DNA of 41,867 nt from Flavivirga aquimarina. Lineage in GTDB: Bacteria > Bacteroidota > Bacteroidia > Flavobacteriales > Flavobacteriaceae. Below the pieces are notes generated by a model, which did not search any database, had not been told where the DNA came from, and saw only the letters and a program-made list of their open reading frames with translations. How positions within the stretch are numbered: the stretch's first letter is position 1; every line of letters begins with the position of its first letter. A program made the position numbers and the translations under genes. Shown here piece after piece: positions 1 through 9,174 of the stretch. The stretch is taken from the NCBI RefSeq assembly GCF_030540835.1, contig NZ_JAUOEK010000173.1, forward strand, positions 1-41,867. The letters run 5' to 3'.

Positions 1-34
1 AAAATCTTTGTAATTTCATAGTCAAGGAAAAAAG

Positions 35-77
35 AAAACCCCGTTTTTGGCTCGTCATAGCTGATTTCGGGGTTTTT
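35..77. terminator. Hairpin terminator at window edge
   Basis: Positions 35-43 (AAAACCCCG) pair perfectly with 68-76, and an outer stem AAGGAA (24-29) pairs with TTCCTT (81-86). A T-run lies inside the 3' arm. The shape fits a rho-independent terminator, probably for a plus-strand gene left of the window. It could also be the end of a small RNA whose start lies outside. Confidence 0.5.
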
Positions 78-96
78 GGTTTCCTTAATTTACAAC

Positions 97-126
97 AAAA
101 CCCTCATATTTACAAGGGTTTTCTTA
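97..126. terminator. Bidirectional terminator of the carboxylase operon
   Basis: AAAACCCT (97-104) and AGGGTTTT (115-122) form an 8-bp stem with a 10-nt loop. Read on the minus strand, it lies about 90 bases past the stop of the carboxyltransferase gene and ends in a U-rich tract, so it probably terminates the leftward carboxylase operon. It may work in both directions. Confidence 0.6.
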
Positions 127-213
127 TTTATGAATGTGCCTTAGAATATTGTCATTTCTGTGGACTGCCTATTGGAAAACAGGTATTGTTAGTTGATTTT
201 AAGAAATTTTTAT

Positions 214-1764
214 TTATAAAGGTATATTTCCGTGTTTTCTTTTAGGCGTATCAACCTGCTTGTTTTCTAACATAGAAAATGCTTTAATAAGTTTTCTTCG
301 TGTGTTTTTAGGTAAAATAACTTCATCAATAAATCCACGTCTTGCAGCTCTATACGGATTAGCAAATTTATCTGCATATTCGGCCTCTTTTTCTGCTAAT
401 TTTTCAGCAGGATTATCTGCTGCTGCAATATCTCTTTTAAAAATAATTTCACTGGCACCTTTTGCTCCCATAACGGCAATTTCTGCCCCTGGCCATGCAT
501 AATTTAAATCGGCTCCAATGTGTTTAGAATTCATAACGTCATAAGCACCCCCATAAGCTTTTCTTGTAATAACAGTTACGCGAGGTACAGTAGCTTCACT
601 TAAAGCGTATAGTAGCTTTGCACCATGAACAATAATGCCATTCCACTCTTGATCGGTTCCCGGTAAAAAGCCGGGCACATCAACCAATACCAATAGAGGA
701 ATATTAAAACAATCACAGAATCGTGTAAAACGAGCCGCCTTTTTTGAACTTTTTACTCCTAACACACCAGCCAAAAACATAGGTTGGTTGGCAATAATAC
801 CAATGCTTCGTCCGCCAAGTCTTGCGAAACCAACAATAATATTTTCTGCATAATCTTTGTGAATTTCATAAAAAGAGTCTTCATCAATAATACCTGCTAT
901 TACAGCATGCATATCGTATGGTTTATTAGGATTGTCTGGTACAATATCTGATAAAATATCCCTTACTTCATCTTTCAACTCAAAATCTAGTTTTTGAGTC
1001 GTTTCTGTATTATTTTGAGGCAAGTAACTTAAGAGTGTTTTGATGTCTTCTAAGCATGAAATATCATTTGTCGACGTTTTATGTGCAACACCAGATTTTG
1101 AGGCATGTGTATAGGCACCACCCAATTCTTCGCTAGTTACTTCTTCGTTGGTAACTGTTTTAACAACATTAGGACCTGTTACAAACATATAGCTGGTGTT
1201 TTCTACCATTAGGGTAAAATCGGTCATAGCAGGCGAATAGACAGCTCCACCAGCACAGGGGCCCATTATGGCAGAGATTTGTGGTATAACTCCAGAAGAT
1301 TGCACGTTTCTGTAAAATATATCTGCGTAACCACCAAGTGACCGGACTCCTTCTTGAATGCGTGCTCCACCTGAATCGTTTAATCCAATAATTGGTGCTC
1401 CAACTTTAACAGCTAAGTCCATGGTTTTGCATATTTTTTCGGCATGGGTTTCTGATAAAGCACCGCCAAAAACTGTGAAATCCTGAGCATATACGTAAAC
1501 CAATCTACCATTTACAGTTCCGTAACCAGTAATTACACCATCACCATAATAGATTTCGTTTTCCATACCAAAATCTGTGGTTCTATGAGTTACTAAAACC
1601 CCAATCTCTTCAAAAGAACCTTCATCCATTAAATAGTTGACACGTTCTCTTGCTGTGAGTTTCTTTTTTGCATGTTGTTTATCAATGCGTTTTTGTCCAC
1701 CGCCTAAATGGGCTAAAGCAATACGTTTGTTTAGTTTGTTTATTTTGTCTTCTTTTGAGTCCAT
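214..1764 (-). CDS. Acyl-CoA carboxylase carboxyltransferase subunit (propionyl-CoA carboxylase beta type)
   Basis: This is the carboxyltransferase half of a biotin-dependent acyl-CoA carboxylase, which moves carboxyl from carboxybiotin to propionyl-CoA or a related acyl-CoA in the cytosol. The 516 residues match the family's usual length of 510-530. The N-terminal crotonase-like domain has the acyl-CoA segment [11 protein letters not shown] (residues 100-110) and [10 protein letters not shown] (131-140). The C-terminal domain has the biotin-side stretch [12 protein letters not shown] and [11 protein letters not shown]. It is the last gene of a minus-strand operon after the biotinyl carrier and biotin carboxylase genes (108-bp gap to the latter). 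The substrate is inferred: propionyl-CoA is likeliest, but acetyl-CoA or methylcrotonyl-CoA cannot be excluded by eye. ATG at 1764 gives the expected family N-terminus. Confidence 0.93.
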   Translation of the reverse strand: MDSKEDKINKLNKRIALAHLGGGQKRIDKQHAKKKLTARERVNYLMDEGSFEEIGVLVTHRTTDFGMENEIYYGDGVITGYGTVNGRLVYVYAQDFTVFGGALSETHAEKICKTMDLAVKVGAPIIGLNDSGGARIQEGVRSLGGYADIFYRNVQSSGVIPQISAIMGPCAGGAVYSPAMTDFTLMVENTSYMFVTGPNVVKTVTNEEVTSEELGGAYTHASKSGVAHKTSTNDISCLEDIKTLLSYLPQNNTETTQKLDFELKDEVRDILSDIVPDNPNKPYDMHAVIAGIIDEDSFYEIHKDYAENIIVGFARLGGRSIGIIANQPMFLAGVLGVKSSKKAARFTRFCDCFNIPLLVLVDVPGFLPGTDQEWNGIIVHGAKLLYALSEATVPRVTVITRKAYGGAYDVMNSKHIGADLNYAWPGAEIAVMGAKGASEIIFKRDIAAADNPAEKLAEKEAEYADKFANPYRAARRGFIDEVILPKNTRRKLIKAFSMLENKQVDTPKRKHGNIPL

Positions 1765-1839
1765 GTCTTTCTTCTAGCTAAGTCGCAAAAATGCGAAGTT
1801 TTATTAATTCTGAATTTTTAACCTGCTTTTCAATTAAAC

Positions 1840-1872
1840 TAACTGCAAACTGCTACTGAATACTGCAAACTT
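1840..1872. repeat. Degenerate CTGCAAACTG-like repeat in operon gap
   Basis: The gap between the carboxyltransferase and biotin carboxylase genes holds repeated CTG/CTGCAAAC units (AACTGCAAACTGCTACTGAA followed by TACTGCAAAC). The low-complexity pattern resembles dispersed intergenic repeats of flavobacteria. No function is visible, and it does not form a strong hairpin. Confidence 0.4.
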
Positions 1873-3309
1873 TTAGGGTATTCTTAATAATTTTTGATCT
1901 TCAATATATTGTTTAACTGCAATTAAAGCAGCAATTTTTGCTTCTTTTTCTGTTTGTTTCTTAAGAGCTTCTGGGGAATAATAATTTTTAACAAAATGCG
2001 TGTCAAAATTTCCAGAACGAAAAGCTTCATGCTCACAAACATATTTCCCGAAAGGCAAAGTTGTTTGTACGCCTTCTACATGATAGTTTTCAATGGCTTT
2101 TATCATAAGTTGAATGGCTTCCTCTCTCGTTTTTCCATAGGTAATCAATTTAGAAAGCATAGGGTCGTAATAAATAGGAATGTCCATACCTTGTTCAAAA
2201 CCATTATCAACACGAATGCCATCACCTGTTGGAAGTGTATAAACATCTAAATGTCCGACACTTGGTAAAAAATCGTTTAAAGGATCTTCGGCATACACAC
2301 GTAATTCAAGTGCATGTCCATTAATTTTTAAATCTTCTTGTTTTATATTGAGGGCTTCACCGCGGGCTATAAGTATTTGAAGTTCTACCAAATCGACACC
2401 AGAAATTAATTCAGAAACGGGGTGTTCTACTTGTAATCTGGTATTCATTTCCAAGAAATAGAAGTTATGATCTGCATCTAATAAAAACTCAACAGTTCCT
2501 GCACCTAAATAATCACAGGATTTGGCAACTTTAATAGCAGCTTCCCCCATTTTTTTTCTCAATGCTGGGGTTAAAACGGATGATGGTGCTTCTTCAACTA
2601 CTTTTTGATGACGACGTTGTATACTACATTCTCGTTCGAAAAAATGTAATATATTACCATGACTATCTGCCATTATTTGAATTTCTATATGGCGTGGCGA
2701 GGTCACATATTTTTCAATAAAAACTGAGCCATCGCCAAAAGCAGAAGTTGCTTCGCTAATAGCCCGATTCATTTGAGATTCCAAATCGGTTTCTTTTTCT
2801 ACAATTCGCATACCTTTTCCACCACCACCTGCCGAAGCTTTAATAAGTATTGGAAATCCTATTTTTTTTGCAATGATTTTAGCTTTGGTAACATCGGTAA
2901 TTGCCTCATCAATTCCGGGAACCATAGTAATTTTATAGTGTTTAACAGCTTCTTTTGCAGCTAATTTACTTCCCATGATTTTAATGGCTTTAGACCGCGG
3001 ACCAATGAAAATGATGTTATTTTTTTCGCATAACTCTGCAAAATCGGCATTTTCACTTAAAAAACCATACCCAGGATGTACACCGTCTACATTGAGTTTT
3101 TTAGCGACCTCAATAATTTTATCACTTTTAAGATAAGATTGGTTAGATGGTGGTTCGCCAATGCATACGGCTTCATCTGCAAATTTTACATGGGGTGCAT
3201 TTCTATCGGCGGTAGAATATACGGCAACTGTTTTTATACCCATCTTTTGGGCCGTTTTCATAACTCTTATGGCAATTTCACCTCTATTTGCTATTAGTAT
3301 TTTTTTCAT
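1873..3309 (-). CDS. accC: Biotin carboxylase subunit of acyl-CoA carboxylase
   Basis: This ATP-grasp biotin carboxylase uses ATP and bicarbonate to carboxylate biotin on the carrier protein. Visible family marks are IANRGEIAIRV at residues 6-16, the glycine-rich ATP loop KASAGGGGKGMRIV (157-170), ERECSIQRRHQK (225-236), and the catalytic EMNTRLQVEHPVSE (287-300). At 478 residues it is a free-standing subunit with a short C-terminal extension, not an alpha chain fused to a biotinyl domain. The biotinyl domain is instead the upstream gene at 3411-3902. Order and strand show one operon that supplies all three parts of the carboxylase. Whether it is the propionyl-CoA enzyme or the housekeeping acetyl-CoA enzyme is inferred from the partner beta subunit, which favours propionyl-CoA. 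Confidence 0.92.
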   Translation of the reverse strand: MKKILIANRGEIAIRVMKTAQKMGIKTVAVYSTADRNAPHVKFADEAVCIGEPPSNQSYLKSDKIIEVAKKLNVDGVHPGYGFLSENADFAELCEKNNIIFIGPRSKAIKIMGSKLAAKEAVKHYKITMVPGIDEAITDVTKAKIIAKKIGFPILIKASAGGGGKGMRIVEKETDLESQMNRAISEATSAFGDGSVFIEKYVTSPRHIEIQIMADSHGNILHFFERECSIQRRHQKVVEEAPSSVLTPALRKKMGEAAIKVAKSCDYLGAGTVEFLLDADHNFYFLEMNTRLQVEHPVSELISGVDLVELQILIARGEALNIKQEDLKINGHALELRVYAEDPLNDFLPSVGHLDVYTLPTGDGIRVDNGFEQGMDIPIYYDPMLSKLITYGKTREEAIQLMIKAIENYHVEGVQTTLPFGKYVCEHEAFRSGNFDTHFVKNYYSPEALKKQTEKEAKIAALIAVKQYIEDQKLLRIP

Positions 3310-3410
3310 AATAAATAAAATAGGCTATGAATACTCATATGTTTAATGTACTTATATGTATAAAAACTATGTTTTATAATTTTTAATATGCAGTTATTAA
3401 TAAATGCGTA

Positions 3411-3902
3411 TTATGCTTCAAATTCGATTAGTAGCTGTTTTTTTTCAACGGCATCTCCTTTGTTTACAGAAATGGATTTGATAATTCCGTCTCTTGGAGA
3501 TGTAATGATATTTTCCATTTTCATGGCTTCCAGAATTAAAAGCGGGTCGCCTTCTTTCACATCTTGATTGGTCTTTACATTAATTTCCAAAATAAGGCCG
3601 GGCATTGGTGCTTCTACAGATTCTATATGTTTAGCAGATCCAATGGCAAATCCCATGTCTTTTATTAAAGTGTCTAAATCGTTTAGAATATTTATATGAT
3701 AAGTGTTATTATTAACCTTTATGTCGTACGATTTTTTATTAAAATCTGCTCTTGTAATTTCAGCTTTATACGATTTGTTTTGCTCAATAATATGATATTC
3801 CGATTCTGAAATTTTCAAAGCGTCAAGATTTGAAATATCACCATTTTTAATTTCAAAATTAAAAGTATTATTAACAGATGCTTTAAAAGTTTTGCTCATC
3901 AT
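3411..3902 (-). CDS. Biotinyl carrier protein of acyl-CoA carboxylase
   Basis: This 163-residue protein has a C-terminal biotinyl/lipoyl domain starting near residue 95 (EAPMPGLILEINV). It carries the canonical EAMKMEN motif; Lys128 is the biotin attachment site. The first 90 residues are a less conserved beta-rich region of the kind seen in separate carrier proteins of propionyl-CoA-type carboxylases. It is the first gene of the operon, 101 bp ahead of the biotin carboxylase. Two adjacent ATG codons (3902 and 3899) are possible starts. Biotin must be attached by a BirA-type ligase not found in this window. Confidence 0.9.
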   Translation of the reverse strand: MMSKTFKASVNNTFNFEIKNGDISNLDALKISESEYHIIEQNKSYKAEITRADFNKKSYDIKVNNNTYHINILNDLDTLIKDMGFAIGSAKHIESVEAPMPGLILEINVKTNQDVKEGDPLLILEAMKMENIITSPRDGIIKSISVNKGDAVEKKQLLIEFEA

Positions 3903-4049
3903 TATCTTGAATAAATTAGCAGTAAATATAAGAATTTTTGCACATCATTTTCTTTTTGTGTAAAGATAATAACTGATGTTGAGACAGTTAAAAATATTAA
4001 AAAGGGATTACATAATATATGATATTAATCATCATTTCTAAATAAGGAA

Positions 4050-4724
4050 TTAAACATTAAAATTTGAATTTTTTTGATGGTGTTTGATGGCTTTTTGAGA
4101 AAAAAAGATTCCAATAAAAAGTGATATAAAAGCCCCTATCCATATACCTGGCACAAAATCAATAAACAAGAAAAAATCGTAAGCTCCATGAAACATGGTA
4201 GCAGCTAATAGACCAATAAGGTTTAAACTAATTTTGTTATTAGAAAACTTGGCTTTACCCATAAAATAACCCATTAAAACACCAAATGTGGCATGTGCAG
4301 GAACTGCTGTAAAAGCCCTTATTAAAGCTGTTTGATATCCTCCATGTAATACATAAAGAATATTTTCGGTGGCAGCAAAACCCATAGATACCATTACGGC
4401 ATAAATAATGCCATCAAAAGGTTCATCAAATTCTTTATGCCTTTGTGCATAATAGCGAACAATGACATATTTACTAAACTCTTCAATTAAACCAACAACA
4501 AAAAATGCTTTAATGAATTGTTGAAAGATACTTGTTTCGTTAGGAAGTGGTATGATAAAATCGGATGCATAATATAAAATGGATGTAATTGCAATGCTTA
4601 TAAAAGCACCTAGAAGGACGTTGTAAAAAAGTAACCGTTTGGGTTCTTTTTCATATTTGTCTTTAAAATAGATATATATAATAATTATAAATATTGGGGC
4701 AATAGCAAGTAGTAATAAGTTCAT
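4050..4724 (-). CDS. PrsW-family intramembrane metalloprotease
   Basis: A 224-residue protein with about seven to eight hydrophobic segments. It shows the PrsW/CPBP-like catalytic set: E81-E82-F-S-K85 (ExxxK), FAATEN with Glu120, His144 in AHATFGVLMG, and His179/Asp183 in FHGAYDF. In Bacillus, PrsW cleaves the anti-sigma factor RsiW; the substrate here is unknown. All motif residues are present, so it is probably active. It lies 27 bp downstream of the Nudix gene on the same strand, and the aminotransferase precedes that, suggesting co-transcription without an obvious functional link. Confidence 0.82.
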   Translation of the reverse strand: MNLLLLAIAPIFIIIIYIYFKDKYEKEPKRLLFYNVLLGAFISIAITSILYYASDFIIPLPNETSIFQQFIKAFFVVGLIEEFSKYVIVRYYAQRHKEFDEPFDGIIYAVMVSMGFAATENILYVLHGGYQTALIRAFTAVPAHATFGVLMGYFMGKAKFSNNKISLNLIGLLAATMFHGAYDFFLFIDFVPGIWIGAFISLFIGIFFSQKAIKHHQKNSNFNV

Positions 4725-4751
4725 TTTTAAATGATGTTTAAAATAAAAAGT

Positions 4752-5306
4752 TTAGTTTACAATTTCTTGTATCTTTTGTAAAACCAATTCGTAGTATGAC
4801 TTGTTGGAAGGTATAAAGTGATTTCCATTGTTTCCAATGTTTTTAATGAGTTCTTTAAAATTAGCAAAAGAAACTAATTTAAGTGCTTCAACTTCTTCCT
4901 CTTGTGGGGTTAGTTGCGATATGGTAACTTTTAACTCACAAATAAATGTGTTATGGAATTCGTTATCAATAATATCATGGGAATAAGTTTGAAAACATTC
5001 AAAAACACCTATTTTTTTTAAATCATTTTCAGAAATTGATAAGCCAATTTCTTCTTTGGTTTCTCTTACAGCTGCTTGTTTTATAGTTTCACCTGTATCT
5101 ACATGACCGGCTACTGATATATCCCACATTAACGGACAAATTGTTTTTTTTGCGGCGCGTTGCGAGAGTAGAATCTCACCATTTTTAGTATAAAACCAGA
5201 TATGTGCCGTGTTATGATAGAGGCCTTTTTGGTGTATAATAGTTTTTAATTCGGATTTACCTGTGGGTTTACCTTCTTTTGTAACGATATCTATATATTC
5301 ATCCAT
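4752..5306 (-). CDS. Nudix hydrolase, IDI/YfcD-like
   Basis: A 184-residue Nudix-fold enzyme with a full Nudix box GX5EX7REUXEEXGU at residues 67-89 (G67, E73, R81, E82, E85, E86, G88). These residues bind the catalytic divalent metal. The start, D-I-V-T-K-E-G-K-P-T-G-K-S with H-N-T-A-H-I-W, matches the isopentenyl-diphosphate isomerase-like Nudix branch, which includes E. coli YfcD. The substrate is unknown; a nucleotide-sugar or other diphosphate is possible, and a true IDI function is not proven. It starts 11 bp after the aminotransferase stop and precedes the PrsW gene by 27 bp. Confidence 0.85.
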   Translation of the reverse strand: MDEYIDIVTKEGKPTGKSELKTIIHQKGLYHNTAHIWFYTKNGEILLSQRAAKKTICPLMWDISVAGHVDTGETIKQAAVRETKEEIGLSISENDLKKIGVFECFQTYSHDIIDNEFHNTFICELKVTISQLTPQEEEVEALKLVSFANFKELIKNIGNNGNHFIPSNKSYYELVLQKIQEIVN

Positions 5307-5317
5307 TGTTAGAAACT

Positions 5318-6475
5318 TTATAAGTGTTTAGACAGACATGCCATAAGAGGCTCGAAATCTTTAGATGTATTGAACAGATGACAAGAAATTCTAATAAAAT
5401 TTCCTCTAAAAGATACGTAAATATTTTTGCTCAATAAATCTTTTTGTAATGCTTGAAGGTCTAATTCGTTTGGTAATTCAATTCCGAATAAGTGATGTGT
5501 TCTAGAATTAGCGTCTTCAATATAACATCCCAGTTTTTCTAGCTTTTTAACGGCTTCAAAAGAAATAGATTCACAGTAGTCTTGTATGGCTTTTGGTGTC
5601 CATTCTAAAACTTGTTTTAAAGCTGCAATTTGCATTTTTACATAAATAAAATTCCCGCTTTCTCCTACTGAATATCGATTTGCCAAGGGTTTGTATTGCG
5701 ACTCATAATTAGTTAAACCTGCAAAATCTTCACTATGCAATCTATTCATCCAACTTTCTTCTATAGGTGAGCCGTTATCGAAATAAGAACCATAATATGC
5801 ATAAGCACAGCCATAAGGTCCGAAAAGCCATTTATAGCCAGCGCAAATAAGTGCGTCTGGTTGAAGTTCTTTGACAGAAAAAGGTAATGCTCCGATTGAT
5901 TGAGAGCCATCTACAATTAAAAGTGCATTTTGTGATTTTGTTTTTTCTCTAATAGACTTTAAATCAAATAAAGCACCATTAGACCAATGTATATTACCCA
6001 TCGCTACTACGGCAGTTTTACTGTTTATGGCATTTAAAATAGCTTCATTCCATAATACAGCTCGATTGGTTTTTGACTTTGGAGTGTGAACCGTTTTTAA
6101 CGTAGCATCATATTTTTTTGCTAATTTTTGCCATGAATATACGTTGCTTGGAAATTGCTCATCTATAATTAGAATTTCGTCTCCTGGTTTTAGTTTAATA
6201 TTATTGGCAACTGTTGCTATACCGTAAGAGGCAGAAGGAATTGTAGTTATACGGTTGTAATCTTCTGCTTCTATAAGTTGAGCAAATAATTTTTTAAGCT
6301 CAGAAACAGGTTCAAAATAGTCAGAAATTTTAATTGTATAAGGAAGGTTTTTCTGTTTTAATCCTTCTAAACCAGCTTGATAAATGGCTTTAAAAGAAGG
6401 CGATTGACTTGCTATGTTTAAATAAGTGATTTCCGGAGGGATATCAAATAAATGTTTTTGGTTTTGTAATGGCAT
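5318..6475 (-). CDS. Aminotransferase class V-fold PLP enzyme
   Basis: A 385-residue fold-type I PLP enzyme of the class V (SufS/CsdA/kynureninase-like) superfamily. The PLP Schiff-base lysine is Lys215 in CAGYKWLFGPYG, preceded by the cofactor-binding LLIVDGSQSIG (residues 185-195; Asp189). It lacks the C-terminal catalytic cysteine loop of group I/II cysteine desulfurases, so a desulfurase role is doubtful, and isopenicillin-epimerase-like enzymes are the nearest named relatives. The substrate cannot be deduced. It is the first gene of the aminotransferase-Nudix-PrsW run. The region upstream (6476-6590) should hold its promoter, and the M42 terminator at 6597-6620 isolates it from the preceding gene. 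Confidence 0.82.
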   Translation of the reverse strand: MPLQNQKHLFDIPPEITYLNIASQSPSFKAIYQAGLEGLKQKNLPYTIKISDYFEPVSELKKLFAQLIEAEDYNRITTIPSASYGIATVANNIKLKPGDEILIIDEQFPSNVYSWQKLAKKYDATLKTVHTPKSKTNRAVLWNEAILNAINSKTAVVAMGNIHWSNGALFDLKSIREKTKSQNALLIVDGSQSIGALPFSVKELQPDALICAGYKWLFGPYGCAYAYYGSYFDNGSPIEESWMNRLHSEDFAGLTNYESQYKPLANRYSVGESGNFIYVKMQIAALKQVLEWTPKAIQDYCESISFEAVKKLEKLGCYIEDANSRTHHLFGIELPNELDLQALQKDLLSKNIYVSFRGNFIRISCHLFNTSKDFEPLMACLSKHL

Positions 6476-6589
6476 AAGAGGCTTAATTATTTAATGGTTA
6501 AAGTTACTAAAGTTTATTGAAAATTGGTAGAAAGAAATACACATAATAAAACGATTGTTTATCCATCTTTAAAGTACAAAATGGTCTTA

Positions 6590-6620
6590 AAATAAAAAAG
6601 TTATCCGAAAGGATAACTTT
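6590..6620 (-). terminator. Rho-independent terminator of the M42 peptidase gene
   Basis: AAAGTTATCC (6597-6606) and GGATAACTTT (6611-6620) form a perfect 10-bp stem with a 4-nt loop. Read on the minus strand, the stem is followed by a T-run (6600 down to 6590), and it lies 27 bases past the M42 stop codon. Confidence 0.85.
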
Positions 6621-6646
6621 AATGTATTTATTAGGTGAAATATTGT

Positions 6647-7735
6647 TTATTCAAAATAACTAAACGTTTCACCGTCTTTTATATTAAGCAATGTTTCATA
6701 AATTAACCTAATCACATTTTCTACATCGTCTTTATGTACCATTTCTACAGTGGTATGCATATAACGAAGCGGTAACGAAATTAAAGCTGAAGCGACGCCA
6801 CCATTGCTATAAGCAAAAGCATCTGTATCTGTTCCCGTTGCGCGAGATAAGGCAGAACGCTGAAAAGGTATTTTTTTATCCTCGGCAGTCTCAGTAATTA
6901 AATCACGTAATTTTTGTTGTACTGCTGGTGCGTAGGCTACTACTGGACCTTTACCAATCTCAAGATGTCCTTCTTTTTTCTTTTCTATCATGGGTGTAGT
7001 CGTGTCGTGGGTGACATCTGTAACAATTGCAACATCTGGTTTTATAGTATGTGTAATCATTTCTGCACCACGTAACCCGATTTCTTCTTGTACCGCATTT
7101 GTAATATAAAGACCAAAAGGAAGCTCTTGTTTATTTTCTTTTAATAAACGAGCTACTTCGGCAATCATAAAACCACCCATTCTATTATCTAAAGCACGAC
7201 ACACGAATTTATCGCCATTTAAAATATGAAATTCATCAGGGTAGGTGATAACACATCCTACGTGAACTCCCATTTTCTCAACTTCTTCTTTATCTTTTGC
7301 TCCAATATCAATGGTTATGTTATCTGGCTTTGGAGCTTCTTCTTTAACTCTGTTACGCGTGTGTATCGCTGGCCATCCAAAAACACCTTTTACGATACCT
7401 TTTTTGGTGTGGATATTAACTATTTTACTTGGTGCAATTTGATGATCACTACCACCATTTCTAATCACATAAATTAATCCGTTATCTGAAATATAATTTA
7501 CATACCATGAAATTTCGTCTGCATGTCCTTCAATAACAACTTTGTATTTTGCTTTGGGATTTATAACGCCTACTGCTGTACCGTAAGTGTCTGTTATAAA
7601 TTCATCTACATACGGCTTTAGGTAATCCATCCATAATTTTTGCCCGGTCCATTCGTAACCTGTAGGTGAGGCATTATTTAAATATTTTTCTAAAAAGTCC
7701 ATCGACTTTTTGTTGAAAATGCGTTTTTTAGTCAT
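6647..7735 (-). CDS. M42-family metallo-aminopeptidase
   Basis: A 362-residue M42 peptidase (glutamyl aminopeptidase/TET-like), a cytosolic two-metal enzyme that trims peptides and often forms dodecamers. Metal and catalytic residues can be read: His71 and Asp73 in IEGHADEISW, Asp183 in ALDNRMGG, the Glu217-Glu218 pair in VQEEIGLRG, Asp240 in IVTDVTHD, and a histidine in RYMHTTVE near 328. The length is typical (340-365). It is monocistronic: its own terminator follows and a divergent gene lies upstream. Some relatives were historically annotated as endoglucanases, but a peptidase role is better supported. Confidence 0.9.
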   Translation of the reverse strand: MTKKRIFNKKSMDFLEKYLNNASPTGYEWTGQKLWMDYLKPYVDEFITDTYGTAVGVINPKAKYKVVIEGHADEISWYVNYISDNGLIYVIRNGGSDHQIAPSKIVNIHTKKGIVKGVFGWPAIHTRNRVKEEAPKPDNITIDIGAKDKEEVEKMGVHVGCVITYPDEFHILNGDKFVCRALDNRMGGFMIAEVARLLKENKQELPFGLYITNAVQEEIGLRGAEMITHTIKPDVAIVTDVTHDTTTPMIEKKKEGHLEIGKGPVVAYAPAVQQKLRDLITETAEDKKIPFQRSALSRATGTDTDAFAYSNGGVASALISLPLRYMHTTVEMVHKDDVENVIRLIYETLLNIKDGETFSYFE

Positions 7736-7804
7736 TTATAAAATAATTTTGCACTAAAATAATAATATAAATAGAAAAAAAATGTTTTAGAAAGTGTAAA
7801 TTAG

Positions 7805-7812
7805 TAAATTTG
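7805..7812 (+). promoter_or_regulatory. Possible Bacteroidetes -7 promoter box for the DUF4294 gene
   Basis: TAAATTTG fits the TAnnTTTG -7 consensus of Bacteroidetes housekeeping promoters and lies 30 bp ahead of the ATG at 7842. No good TTG -33 element is present at 19-21 bp spacing, so this is a partial match only. Confidence 0.35.
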
Positions 7813-7841
7813 GAATATTAAAGTTGCTATTGTTTTTATCG

Positions 7842-8522
7842 ATGAACTCTTTTAAATACATATTCTTACTGTTTCCTTTTTTGCTTTTTGCGCAGGAAAA
7901 TGATATTACACAGGATTCAGTTGCTGTAAAATATCTCATTATTAAAGGTGATTCTGTTCCAAGAACATCTATAGATTTAAGAGAGGTTAAACTTTTACAT
8001 AAGCTTAGATTTGGTAATAAAAAAGAGCGTATTAGATATATAGTCCTTAGAAGAAAGACATTAAAGGTATATCCGTATGCAAAAATGGCTGCTGAGCGGT
8101 TAGATTCAATGAGTCGACATTTATCAACACTTAAAAGAACTCGTGAAAAAAAACGTTATACAAAACGTATTCAAAAATATATTGAGGGTGAATTTTCTGA
8201 AGAGCTAAAAAAAATGACTCGTACAGAGGGGCAAATATTAGTTAAGTTGATTCACAGGCAAACAGGTACTACAGCATTTGATTTGGTAAAAGAGCTACGT
8301 AGTGGTTGGCGGGCATTTTGGTATAATACGACTGCGAGCATGTTCGATATTTCATTAAAACGGGAATTTGACCCTATAAATGAGGAGGAAGATTATTTAA
8401 TTGAAGATATTTTACTTCGAAGCTTTCAAAGTGGTCTTTTAGAACGTCAAAAATCTGCTATCGAATTTGACTTTTTCGATTTATCTAATAAATGGCTAGC
8501 TACGAAGACTAAGTCGCCTTAA
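7842..8522 (+). CDS. DUF4294 family exported protein
   Basis: From the ATG at 7842 the product has 226 residues and opens with a clear Sec signal peptide (MNSFKYIFLLFPFLLFAQ). A TTG 18 bases upstream would put extra residues before the signal and is less likely. The mature part is basic and helical, with Y-P-Y-A, FSEELKKMTRTEGQILVKLI and HRQTGTTAFDLVKELRSGW stretches typical of DUF4294, a conserved Bacteroidetes family of unknown function, probably periplasmic or envelope-associated. The stop codon at 8520-8522 is directly followed by the ATG of the hemolysin III gene, so the two are co-translated. Confidence 0.82.
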   Translation: MNSFKYIFLLFPFLLFAQENDITQDSVAVKYLIIKGDSVPRTSIDLREVKLLHKLRFGNKKERIRYIVLRRKTLKVYPYAKMAAERLDSMSRHLSTLKRTREKKRYTKRIQKYIEGEFSEELKKMTRTEGQILVKLIHRQTGTTAFDLVKELRSGWRAFWYNTTASMFDISLKREFDPINEEEDYLIEDILLRSFQSGLLERQKSAIEFDFFDLSNKWLATKTKSP

Positions 8523-9149
8523 ATGCGCATTCAAAGTCCTTTTGAAGAAAAACTAAATGCTGGGATACATGCTATAGGAGTATTATTTGGTGTTTTAGCA
8601 TTAATACTTCTTATTACTTTTAACAACCAAAAAAACAATTGGAGTCTCTTTAGTATTATTGTTTATGGTATTTCTATTATTGTATTATTTACGGCTTCTA
8701 CATCGTATCATATTGTTAAAGGGGCAAAGTGGAAGCACTATTTTAGGATTGTAGATCACATTAGTATATATCTGCTTATAGCGGGAACTTATACGCCTGT
8801 TTTGTTAATTGCGTTATATGAGAGTTTAGGATGGCCGCTCTTCTACGTTGTTTGGGGTATTGCTGTGTTTGGAGTTATTTTAAAACTATTTTTTACAGGA
8901 CGTTTTGAGGTTTTTTCTGTACTTCTTTATTTGGTTATGGGATGGCTAATTGTATTCGATTTTTCAAATTTATCTGTTACTATTGGCAGTAAAGGCTTAT
9001 TATTCTTATTTGGAGGAGGGGTGGCCTATACAGTAGGAATCGTATTTTATGCTATTGAAAAAATACCATTTAATCATGTTATTTGGCACTTATTTGTTTT
9101 AGCGGGTGCTATTTTTCATTTTTTTATGATCTTCTTTTATGTGATTTAG
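8523..9149 (+). CDS. Hemolysin III / PAQR family membrane protein
   Basis: A 208-residue integral membrane protein with seven predicted hydrophobic segments. The family's histidine positions are visible: HAIGVLFG near residue 16, SYHIVKG near 62, DHISIYLLIAGTYTPVLL near 78, and HVIWHLFVLAGAIFHF near 185. In PAQR/hemolysin III proteins these bind a metal, giving a hydrolase-like (ceramidase/CREST superfamily) core. Haemolytic activity should not be assumed from the name. The gene starts on the base after the DUF4294 stop, an arrangement suggesting one operon. The intergenic inverted-repeat element begins 25 bp after its stop and may end transcription. Confidence 0.88.
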   Translation: MRIQSPFEEKLNAGIHAIGVLFGVLALILLITFNNQKNNWSLFSIIVYGISIIVLFTASTSYHIVKGAKWKHYFRIVDHISIYLLIAGTYTPVLLIALYESLGWPLFYVVWGIAVFGVILKLFFTGRFEVFSVLLYLVMGWLIVFDFSNLSVTIGSKGLLFLFGGGVAYTVGIVFYAIEKIPFNHVIWHLFVLAGAIFHFFMIFFYVI

Positions 9150-9174
9150 CACCCCTAAGTACGTAAAAAAAAAC

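Noticed and set aside
260-502. 80-codon plus-strand frame inside the carboxyltransferase gene
   Set aside because: It is an antisense shadow of a well-recognised gene and has no independent support.
5318-6475. Reading the class V aminotransferase as a cysteine desulfurase
   Set aside because: It lacks the C-terminal catalytic cysteine loop. A genuine desulfurase is present elsewhere at 31875-33017.
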